A DNA stretch of 64,000 bases. Origin: Zeugodacus cucurbitae. Its lineage: Eukaryota > Arthropoda > Insecta > Diptera > Tephritidae. Below are positions 34,051 through 43,429 of the stretch, piece after piece; position 1 is the first letter of the stretch, and each line of letters opens with the position of its first letter. A model generated the notes under the pieces. The model had not been told where the DNA came from, made no database searches, and saw only the letters and a list, made by a program, of their open reading frames with translations. The stretch lies in the NCBI RefSeq assembly GCF_028554725.1, contig NC_071672.1, positions 415,001 through 479,000 of the forward strand. Direction: 5' to 3'. Both the position numbers and the translations under genes were made by a program.

Positions 34051-34577
34051 CATTTTCGTTAGTTTTCTTTCGACGCGGATAGACGTGAGTGCGCATCGTG
34101 ATTTTTCTTGGTGAGTTTTTCTTTGCGATTTGTTGGTGGAAATTTTTCGGTATTTCCTTTTGTGCGGTCATTTGTTTACGCGGTGTGTGATAGGCACCGT
34201 TATTGCCTGGCGTGGGTAGCTAGTGTTGTTTTTGCTACGGTCGCGTGTGATTTTGTGCGACTGCACACTTTTGTACATTCTTCGAATTTTTGTGCGCGCG
34301 TGGTAACGGGTTTCGGTCCGGGCAAGTGTTTTTGTACAGTCGCGGTTGACTGTACGGCGTGTACTGGTGAGTACAACTTTGTTGATTTCCTTAAGTAGCG
34401 TGGGTATCCACACATTTGTTGTTGGTGGGCTGTCGCACAGTTTCAGTGGTTTACCGTGTTGTTGGTATTGCCACTGGCTGGATTGCCTACCGGTGAGTGC
34501 TGTGCTGAGCGCCTGGCGTTCAGTTGCACTTGTTTCGGGTTTGCTCGGACAGTTTTGCCCAAAGGGTGCCTGGGGCT

Positions 34578-34578
<1 letters not shown>
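34051..34578 (+). mobile_element. R1: R1 element E (5' UTR only)
   Basis: The first 528 bp of an R1 (CATTTTCGTTAG...), collinear with the 5' UTR of R1-G (41977-42504). It breaks at GTGCCTGGGGCTG and continues as 28S from the middle of the gene. No ORF1 remains. Confidence 0.9.
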
Positions 34579-34608
<30 letters not shown>

Positions 34609-35088
34609 CTAGCCCTTAAAATGGATGGCGCTTAAGTTGTATACCTATACATTACCGCTAAAGTACATGATTTATAATACAATTTCGGTTGGATTATAAA
34701 TTTTAAAACTTTAGTGAGTAGGAGGGTACAATGGTGTGCTTAGAAGTGTTTGGCGTAAGCCTGCATGGAACCGCCATTGGTACAGATCTTGGTGGTAGTT
34801 GCAAATAATCGAATGAGACCTTGGGGGACTGAAGTGGAGAAGGGTTTCGTGTGAACAGTGGTTGATCACGAGTTAGTCGGTCCTAAGTTCAAGGCGAGAG
34901 CCGAAAATTTTCAAGTTTTAATGAATTGTTGAGAATATATTATGTTTTCTTCATAGTAATTAAACACTTGAATAATTTTGAACGAAAGGGAATACGGTTC
35001 CAATTCCGTAACCTGTTGAGTATCCGTTTGTTATTAAAAATGGGCCTTGTGCTCATCCTGGCAACAGGAACGACCATAAAGAAGCCGT

Positions 35089-35121
<33 letters not shown>

Positions 35122-35584
35122 TATAGTCGTACTACCATGGAAGTCTTTCGAAGAGAGATATGGTAGATGGACTAGAAGAGCATGACATTTACTGTTGAGG
35201 CGATATTTTATCCTCGGACCTTGAAAATTTATGGTGGGGTTACGCAAACTTCTCAACAGGCCGTACCAATATTCGTAGCTGGTCTCCAAGGTGAAGAGTC
35301 TCTAGTCGATAGAATAATGTAGGTAAGGGAAGTCGGCAAATTAGATCCGTAACTTCGGGATAAGGATTGGCTCTGAAGATTGAGATAGTCGGGCTTCATT
35401 GGGAAGCAATCCATGGTTTATGTACTCGTTCTGGGTAAATAGAGAATTTCGGTTCTTGTTCCCCGGATAGTAGTTACGTAGCCAATTGTGGAACTTTCTT
35501 GCTAAAATTAAGACTTGCTAACGGGTGTTGACACAATGTGATTTCTGCCCAGTACTCTGAATGTCAAAGTGAAGAAATTCAAGT

Positions 35585-35683
<99 letters not shown>

Positions 35684-35700
35684 TACTGTCCCTATCTACT
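34579..35700 (+). rRNA. 28S rRNA: 28S rRNA fragment between R1-E and R1-F
   Basis: 28S from GAGTGTGTAACAACTCACC to the R1 target at 35687-35700. It contains the block missing from copy 1 at 10880. At 35510 about 130 nt of 28S are deleted and replaced by a few bases. The R2 site is present and empty. Confidence 0.93.
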
Positions 35701-35722
35701 TCACGTTAATATTGGCTTTAGA
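35701..35722 (+). mobile_element. R1: 22-nt R1 remnant (extreme 5' truncation)
   Basis: Between two perfect 14-bp targets (35687-35700 and 35723-35736) lie exactly the last 22 bases of the second-type R1 3' end (TCACGTTAATATTGG...CTTTAGA). This is what target-primed reverse transcription would leave if it stopped after 22 nt. Confidence 0.88.
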
Positions 35723-35736
35723 TGTCCCTATCTACT
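35723..35736 (+). repeat. R1 target duplication before R1-F
   Basis: TGTCCCTATCTACT, the right-hand duplication of the 22-nt R1 remnant and at the same time the 5' flank of R1-F. Confidence 0.92.
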
Positions 35737-36272
35737 GAGACGTGTTTTCGTTTCTGTGCGTTTTCTGTGTCGTGAATTTTGTGTGAATTGGTGTTTTTTG
35801 TGTGGGAGCCCTCAGCATTGGATGTAAGTACATTCATTTTGAGTATTTGTGTATTAGTTTGTGATTTGTGGTAGTTTTTTTTAGCGCATTTGCATACATA
35901 TTTACGCATTAGTATATTAATATATATATGTGTGTTTTTCATAAAAAAATTTCATTTTCAATATATGTTCGATTGTATGTGTAGATAAAGTTTGTCAGTA
36001 CGTGTATACTTTTTCTGTAGTTGGCTTTGTGTATTTTTACATTACTGCAAGTGTTTGAATATATTTACAATTGTATGTATATTTTCTCATTTGTTAGTTT
36101 GTGTGTGCATATCATAGCTGGCTTTTGAAAATTTTTACATTGCGGCAGGTGTTTATTTATATACGTCTAGTTGAGTGTATTTTTGGAAATTTGAATTTGT
36201 TTTTGTGAAAAGAAAATTTGTTTGAGCAAGTGTTTTTTGTGTGACGTAATTTGTTTTTCGTTTGTTGTTTTT

Positions 36273-36415
36273 TGAGCACAGGTGTTTTCGTGCACAGGTG
36301 TTTTCGAGCATAGGTGTTTTCGAGCACAGGTGTTTTCGAGCACAGGTGTTTTCGAGCACAGGTGTTTCCGAGCACAGGCGTTTTCGAGCACAGGTGTCTT
36401 TGAGCACAGTAGTTT
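36273..36415 (+). repeat. 16-bp tandem repeat in the R1-F 5' UTR
   Basis: About nine units of GAGCACAGGTGTTTTC in a row, the last incomplete, with one or two changes in most units. There is no spacer between units, so it is a simple tandem array and not CRISPR-like. It is absent from the other R1 copies here. Confidence 0.93.
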
Positions 36416-37019
36416 TGTGTGTGTAGGCGCGTGTTAGGTAGCACCTTTTGGGGTTTACGTGGTTTACCCACATTGTTAGCGTGGGTGCTGACTCTCATAG
36501 AGTCTCAGTGTTTTCTGTGTTTGTTGTTTTTCTGCTTTTTGGTTTTTCTGCCAGTGAGTGTTGTGTCGAGTGTCTGGTACTGAGTTGCCACTTGTTTCCG
36601 GGGGGATTGGGCAGGTTTTGCTCAAAGGGTACCGGTGTCTGTCCGAGTGTTGAAGGTGCTGATTTTTGTTTAGACTGCGTTCGTAGCTGTTAACCTTAGA
36701 CCTACAGTGCGACTTGGTTCAGCTCCACATCGGTTGGCTTGGAGCCGTTACGGGGACTTTGTTCTGTCCGGCGGTTTATTGGGTGACCAGTTCCAGACCG
36801 TTGGCTGGAGTTGTGGGTTGTGCCCTTGCAATATCGCAATAATCGACTGCTTAGGTGGTAGCAGCTACTGGACGATTCTATTCTTATAGTTAGTTCCTTC
36901 AGTGCGTTCAGTCACACGTGTCTTGAGAGCAGCTGTTCCAAGTCTTGTCTGGCCGAGTGGCTTCTGTGCCAGTGTTTTGCCGGCGGATCAGCCTGCCTGG
37001 AGAAAGGCCGGAAGTAGAA

Positions 37020-38414
37020 ATGCTTCCCTCACGGAGGAGAAGGGCTAAGCACCCTGCTGGGAATGAGGGGAAAGAGCTAGCGTTAGCAGTGGAGACCTCG
37101 TCGGCTGATGAAGGTACTGGACCTTCGGTTGGGTCCCCGCCGCGTAGGAAGGTTAGGATAGGATCGCCATCGTTGGTGATGTTAGGGGATGGGAGTAGTT
37201 GTGCTGATATGGGTGACACCGCTGAAGAAGTGGTTGTCCACCCTATTGTTAGCAAGCGTGGAGGTGTAGTGAGGATTAAGGGGAAGACGCGCATTAAGGG
37301 TACTTCTGCAAAGGAGTGTCCTGTTAGCGCTGTTAAGGAGGGTGGAGAAAATGGTGGTGTGGTTGGGGGAGGCGCTATCAGCCATGTTGCTGCCATGAAG
37401 GCAGTGACGGCGGAATTAAACGCATTGGTGTTTGGGGTTAAAGACTTTGAGGTCACTACTGCGAAGGGGCTGATGGAGCTTGCCTCGAAGTACGAGGCGC
37501 TTCTGATGACGGTAGTAACCGAGAATGCCCATCTTCGCGGTCAGGTTGACGCTCTCAGGGGGGGTTGTGGGGGATCTATTCCCCAATCGAAGAGGTCGGT
37601 TGTGGGTTTGGCTCCGGCTGAGTCGGTGCGTGCGCCTCCAGCGCCTGTGTTGGAGGCGATTGCTCCGGCATTGCTGAAGCCGGTTGAGACTTGGTCGGTG
37701 GTGGTGAGAAGCAAGGCCCCGTCCACCTCCTCTAAGGAGGTGATTAAGAAGGTCGTGAAGGAGGTGGGACCTTCCCTCGGAGTGCGTGTACACGAGGTGA
37801 AGCCGATTAAGGGAGGTGGGGTGGTTATTCGCACCCCCTTTGTTTTAGAGAGGGAAAAGGTGGCGAATAATGCGAAGTTCGGGGAGGTGGGGTTGGATGT
37901 GAGTGTGAACCGGAAGTTGGGTCCGCGGGTTGTGGTTCAGGGGGTTCACACCGAAATCTCCCATGATGACTTCATGGAGGAGCTCTTTCGGTTGAACCTT
38001 CTGGACATCAGCCCAGAGGCACGAAAGTCAGATGTGCGGATGGTCAGTCGGCCCTGGAAGGTGGCTGCTGATGGTAACACCAACGTTGTCCTTGAGGGGT
38101 CGGACAAATTAATGTCCGCCCTTTTGGAGGCGGGAAGGTGCTACATAAAGTGGTTCTCCTTCAGGGTTCGACCGGATAGCCCAGTTGCTGGCTGCTTCCG
38201 GTGTATGGGTTTTGACCATAGAGTGGCTGAGTGTAGGGCCAAATCAGATGTTTGTAGGCGGTGCGGTCAAGAAGGACATAGAGCTGCCGGTTGTGGCAAT
38301 GCCCCCCATTGTCGCAACTGTGCATTTAAGGGTAGGCCAGCTGGGCATCTTATGATGTCAGCTGTCTGCCCGATTTACTGTGGCGTTGTTGAGCGTGCCC
38401 TCTCCAGACACTGA
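37020..38414 (+). CDS. R1-F ORF1, gag-like nucleic-acid-binding protein (intact)
   Basis: A 464-residue intact frame. The ATG at 37020 (MLPSRRRRAKH) aligns with the ORF1 starts of other copies. The N-terminal 110 residues are homologous to but clearly diverged from R1-A/C/G. From about 37350 (ENGGVVGGGAISHV) onward it is nearly identical to them. Three C-terminal Cys/His knuckles (residues about 392-450) should bind R1 RNA. The TGA stop overlaps the ORF2 ATG as TGATG (38412-38416), suggesting stop-start coupled translation. This is the only undamaged ORF1 with a normal stop in the window. Confidence 0.88.
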   Translation: MLPSRRRRAKHPAGNEGKELALAVETSSADEGTGPSVGSPPRRKVRIGSPSLVMLGDGSSCADMGDTAEEVVVHPIVSKRGGVVRIKGKTRIKGTSAKECPVSAVKEGGENGGVVGGGAISHVAAMKAVTAELNALVFGVKDFEVTTAKGLMELASKYEALLMTVVTENAHLRGQVDALRGGCGGSIPQSKRSVVGLAPAESVRAPPAPVLEAIAPALLKPVETWSVVVRSKAPSTSSKEVIKKVVKEVGPSLGVRVHEVKPIKGGGVVIRTPFVLEREKVANNAKFGEVGLDVSVNRKLGPRVVVQGVHTEISHDDFMEELFRLNLLDISPEARKSDVRMVSRPWKVAADGNTNVVLEGSDKLMSALLEAGRCYIKWFSFRVRPDSPVAGCFRCMGFDHRVAECRAKSDVCRRCGQEGHRAAGCGNAPHCRNCAFKGRPAGHLMMSAVCPIYCGVVERALSRH

Positions 38415-41400
38415 TGGGGGGGATTTTTCAGCTTAATTGTCAGGGGACGTATGCCGTTATGTGTGAGTTGGGGGGTTGTATGATTGAGGGGGGGTGTGGC
38501 ATTGCCTTACTTCAGGAGCCTTACGCCACCAATGGTGTGGTTCGGGGTCTTCCTGGAGGTTTTAGGGTCTTTACGGACCTTGGGGTTAATGCTGCAATAG
38601 TTGTGAATGATTCCGGCTACGATTGTGTAGTCTTGGATTCGTCACAACAGGGGGTGTGTGTGTCTATAGAGGGGGAGTTCGGTAGAATGATTGTCGCTAG
38701 TTTGTATTGCAAATTTAGCGAGCCCCTAGAGCCCTACCTGGGCTATATGGATAAGTTACTACTTCTGGCGAGTGGTAGCCCATTAGTCCTAGGGTTGGAT
38801 GCGAATGCCTCGTCCTCGATGTGGTTTCAAAGCCACGTTCGAGGCGAGGTAATGAATGAATGGGTGTTGGCTAAGGGCCTTCACATTCTGAATGAGCCGA
38901 GTGAGTGGTATACGTTTGATGGGCCTATGGGTGTGAGTGATATTGACGTGACGCTTATGAGTGAGACAGCACGTAGAGTGTTTGATTTTAAGTGGGAGGT
39001 TAGAGGAGGGTGGGGTCTGAGTGATCATAATTTGATCCAAATTGTGGTTGCTCTTCGTTCCCCTCCTTTGGTGTGTATGAGTCCATTGCGGCGATGGCGT
39101 ACCTCTGGTATTGACTGGAACCGATATGGACAGAGTGTAAGGGAAGCGGTGTTAGAAATACCGATTAGAGTGTTTGATGATCTGGAGGTGGATGAGCAAA
39201 TTGCTCGGCTGTGTGAGTTGGTGTGGGGTGTGAATGACAGATTGTTCAGGAAGTGTGGAAGTTTTAGGGTTAGAAAAATTAAGTGGTGGACGCATGAGTT
39301 AACCTTGAAGAGGAGGACTGTCCGGCGGTTGAGACGAAAGTTTCAACGTGATCGGCGGTTCAATTCTGATAGGCTGTCCCAGATTAGGTATGATTTTAGT
39401 TGTGCGATGAATGAATATAAAGATATGATTGTGAAAATTAAAGAAGAAGAGTGGAGGAGTTTTGTGAATGACAATAGGGATGTCCCCTGGGGTCAGGTCT
39501 ATAAGATCTGCAGGGGTCGTAAGAGGGAGGATATCACCTCTCTTCGTGTTGGTGACACTGTGTTATCAACGTGGAGAGAGTGTGCTGGGGTTCTGTTAGG
39601 AGCGTTCTTTCCCAGGGCTGAGGTTCAGGCACCCCATGCACATGAGGTACCTGTTCCTCCATTAGATGATGATGCTAGGATATGCCTTTGGCCTGGTCAG
39701 GTCTAAACGGTCTCCAGGTTTTGATGGTCTGAACGGAGAGATGTGCAAATGCTTGTGGAAGTTCATTCCGGAATACTTGGAGGTCATTTATGATAAGTGC
39801 ATTTGTGAGGGATATTTTCCATGTGAGTGGAAAAGTGCCAGGGTTGTTCCTCTCCTGAAGTCTCCTGATAAGATCAGGAGTGAACCTCGTTCTTATCGGG
39901 GCATCAGTCTCCTTCCAGTGCTTGGAAAAGTGCTGGAAAGAGTTATGGTGGTACGGCTTCAGGAGCTAACGCGGGATTTGAGGTCGAATAGGCAGTATGG
40001 GTTCAGGAAAGGACGCAGTGTAGAAGATGCCTGGATGTATGTTCAGAATGCTGTGAGGGAGAATACCAACAAATATGTCCTTGGCATATTTGTTGAATTC
40101 AAGGGGGCGTTTGATTACCTAATCTGGGATCGAGTGATTCAACGGCTAGAGGAACTTAACTGTTCGGAAATTAGTCTCTGGCGGAGCTCCTTTTCGGACA
40201 GGAAAGCCTCTATCGTTGGTATGAATGGGAGTGTGGAGATTGGAGTGGTTCGTGGCTGCCCGCAGGGATCCATCTGTGGTCCATATATTTGGAACCTCAT
40301 GATGGACTCATTGCTTGGACAGCTCGAACCACTCTGCAGGTGTTGTGCGTATGCGGATGACCTACTTCTTTTGGTCGAAGGCTGTTCGAGGTCTGAGATT
40401 GAAAGGGTAGGAGGGCAATTGTTGGAGATTGCTCATAATTGGGGTGTGGGTGTGGGGGTTGACATATCGGTGGATAAAACGGTGACAATGCTCTTAAAGG
40501 GTAGACTGTCAGCGGGGCGTCCACCGGTTGTCCGTGTGAATGGGATCAGCATCAGGTATGTGACGTAAGTCAAATATCTGGGGTTGACCATGAGTGAAAG
40601 AATGTGTTTTACTCCACACTTAGTGAATGTGAAGCGGCGGCTGCAGGCGATTGTTGGTAGTGTCAGGCGCGTTTTACGGAGTGATTGGGGTCTCGGGCGT
40701 CGTGCTGTTCGCTCCTTATATCGAGGTTTGTTTGTGGCCTGTGCCACTTATGGATCTCCTATATGGTGGAAGGTGGCTACGATGGTTTCGGGTCGTCGAA
40801 AACTTCTTTCTATACAGCGTTGCATGATGCTTGCCTGTTTGCCTGTATGTCGCACCGTTTCAACGGATGCGTTGCAGGTTTTTATGGGTGTGTCCCCTCT
40901 CGACCTGATTGTTTTACAGCGTGCTGTTTCTTTCAGGTTGGGGAGGGGTTTGAGTGTGTTATTGCTGCGGAATGAATGAATTTCTGACGATGATGTGGAG
41001 AGGTTGGGATATCTAGGAAGCAAAAGGCTTCTAGATGACAGGGTTAGGAGTAGGTGGCAAGACCGTTGGGATAATAGTCCTAACGGTCGTGTGACTTATG
41101 AGTACATTCGTGATTTTGGGTTTGTTGATGAAACCCCAGATTTCAGATTCTGTCTGAGTCTGGGTTTCCTACTTACGGGGAATGGGCCTTTGAATGCTTT
41201 TTTGCATCAGAGGCACCTCTCTGATGGAATGGAATGTATGTGTGGGGCGCGTGTTGAGGATTGGGTGCATGTTATTGCTGAATGCCCGATGTACTCGGAC
41301 ATTAGTTACCTTGGGGGTATGGGGATTAGTTGGACTGATGGACGGTTAGATGTTAGTGGTGTGATCTCCACTAGTTGGGATGCCGAACGATTAGAATTAT

Positions 41401-41456
41401 TTGGTGTGTTTGCGCGTGAGGTGTTTAAGCGGCGAAGACAATTAGCTGGAAACTAA
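38414..41456 (+). pseudogene. R1-F ORF2 endonuclease/reverse transcriptase (broken)
   Basis: The APE endonuclease (MGGIFQLNCQG, LQEPYATNG, LGLDANASSSMW, SDIDVTLM, GLSDHNLI) is open with a 10-residue in-frame gap after SSSMWF relative to A and C. A frameshift occurs at about 39668, where GATGATGATGCTAGG replaces the run before GGATATGCC. The RT follows with GFRKGRS, FVEFKGAFD and YADD (40350-40361). TAA at 40566-40568 (CAA in relatives) and TGA at 40977-40979 (TGG in relatives) interrupt it. The zinc motif CMCGARVEDWVHV is present and the frame ends at 41456. Of the near-complete R1 copies it has the fewest breaks. Confidence 0.9.
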
Positions 41457-41962
41457 GTATAGTTTCTTTGTGTGAATGGTGTGTGTATTGTGTGTGTATT
41501 GGATGAGAGAATGGGGTCCAACCCCTGGTCACCAGTCCAGAGCAGTATGGAAGCTCAACTGGTAGTAGTTTCAACTACGAGGTCTGACCGGAGACTTAAT
41601 TCTGGTACCATGGGGAGTAGGAGCCCTTGGAGTTCGCTCCAACCTACTCGTGCGGACTGGCCCCTCGGGGAGTATCGTGGTGGTTGTGGTTTAATACCCG
41701 AATGCGGGGAGAGTGATATTTGTCACTCAATGTGGAGTTGCATTGCAACCGGGTGCCGGACCCAAAGTACGGCAGAGGTTTTAGATAGGCCTCGAACCCC
41801 ACCAAGGTGGTTAGTGTGTCCATTCCACACGCCAATTGGTACTGAATAATGCATTGCATTTTTCGGGGCGCTGATCATCGCATTGATTTGATCCGCTGTG
41901 CTTTTGAGCACCGTGGGGTAAGGCCGTCGTCGGCAGGTACTCACGTTAATATTGGCTTTAGA

Positions 41963-41976
41963 TGTCCCTATCTACT
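41963..41976 (+). repeat. R1 target between R1-F and R1-G
   Basis: A perfect TGTCCCTATCTACT between the R1-F 3' end and the R1-G 5' start, giving two adjacent near-complete R1 elements in tandem. Confidence 0.94.
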
Positions 41977-42879
41977 CATTTTCGTTAGTTGGCTTTCGAC
42001 GCGGATAGACGTGGGTGCGCATCGTGATTTTTCTTGGTGAGTTTTTCTTTGCGATTTGTTGGTGGAAATTTTTCGGTATTTCGTTTTGTGCGGACATTTG
42101 TTTACGCGGTGAGTGATAGGCACCGTTATTGCCTGGCGTGGGTAGCTAGTGTTGATGTTGCTACGGTCGCGTGTGATTTTGTGCGACTGCACACTTTTGT
42201 GCATTTTTCGAATTTTTGTGCGCGCGTGGTAACGGGTTTCGGTACGGGCGAGTGTTTTTGTACAGTCGCGGTTGACTATACGGCGTGTACTGGTAAGTAC
42301 AACTTTGTTGATTTCCTTAAGTAGCGTGGGTATCCACACGTTTGTTGTTGGTGGGCTGTCGCACAGTTTCAGTGGTTTACCGTGTTGTTGGTATTCCCAC
42401 TGGCTTTATTGCCTACCGGTGAGTGCTGTGCTGAGCGCCTGGCGTTCAGTTGAACTTGTTTCGGGTTTGCTGGGACAGTTTTGCCCAAAGGGTGCCTGGG
42501 GCTGTCCCAGTGCTGAGGTCGCTGACTGTTGCGTCGACTGCGGTCGTAGCAGAGTGCTGTTAAGCCCACAGTGCGGTTGGTGCAGTGCCACAGCGGTTGA
42601 CTCGCGACCGTTACGGGGACATTGATCTGTCCGGCGGTCTTTTTGAGTAGCCTTTTCAGAACTTTGGCTGGGTTGTGGGCTGTGCCCTCGCGAGAGCGCA
42701 TTAACCGACTGCTTGGGTGGTGACTGCTACAGAGCGAGTATACGTGTGAGTCAGCGTCTTCAGTGCGTTCAGTTGCACGCGCCTGGAGAGCAGCTGTTTC
42801 GGGTTTTACCTGAGCAGGTAGCTTCTGCGCCAGTGTTCGCCGGCGTAACAGCCTGCCTGGGGGTAGGCCGATGGTGGGA

Positions 42880-43298
42880 ATGGCTCCACCACGGAGGAGG
42901 AAGGTTAAGTCCCTCGCTGAAAACGACGGGTCGGGCCCCATAACAGTGATGGTGGAAACGTCGTCGGGTGATGAGGAGGTGAGGCCACCGGTGAGGTCTC
43001 CGCCGCGGAGGAGGGCGCATTTGGGGTCGCCTCTGTTGATGAAATCAGAGGATGGTGGGAGTGAGAGCGGTAGCGGAATAGGTGGCACCGCTGAAAAAGC
43101 GGTTGCTCACCACGCAGTTTCGGGTGCTTCTAAGCCGGCCGAGAGCGGCGGTAACAGCGGCACTGGGAAGGGCGTCGCGGATAAGGGCGTCGCAGATAAG
43201 GGCGTCGTGAAGAAGGGTGTCGCAAAAAAGAGCGTCGCGAAGGAAGGATCGACGAAAGTCAGCTCGGGAAGGAGGGAGGGAAACGTGAGGGTGGAGTT
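42880..43298 (+). pseudogene. R1-G ORF1, N-terminal part
   Basis: ORF1 start: ATG 42880 is the one aligned with other copies, with another in-frame ATG nine bases upstream. It includes the Arg-rich N-terminus and five Lys-rich pentapeptide units (43165-43255), one more than R1-A. The part before and after the Jockey is offset by one base even when the insert is removed, so a frameshift near 43262-43290 already broke this ORF1. The rest is at 47829-48893. Confidence 0.85.
43290..43298 (+). repeat. Jockey target-site duplication, left copy
   Basis: GGTGGAGTT occurs here and at 47820-47828. Removing the insert with one copy restores the R1 ORF1 sequence seen in other copies (GTGGAG then TTAATGGGGGTG). 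Confidence 0.82.
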
Positions 43299-43429
43299 TT
43301 TTTTCATATATTTCTTTATTTATTGAATCTGCTCTTTGGAGCCTAACAATAAGTTATAAAATCTTAATTCTAATTAAAACTAGACAAGCTCAACCAATTG
43401 ATTGAGTTGTTTTGGTGAAACGTTGCTCC

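Larger units (their letters stand above)
35737..41962 (+). mobile_element. R1: R1 element F (near full length, different 5' end)
   Basis: A 6.2-kb R1 whose 5' UTR (35737-37019) is longer than, and unlike, that of R1-A, C, E and G until about 36450. It carries a 16-bp tandem repeat. ORF1 is intact, ORF2 has one frameshift and two stops, and the 3' end is of the second type. It is followed by a perfect 14-bp target and R1-G. Confidence 0.93.

Noticed and set aside
36273..36415. Regular 16-bp repeats that could suggest a CRISPR array
   Set aside because: There are no unique spacers between units and the host is a fly; it is a plain tandem repeat in an R1 5' UTR.
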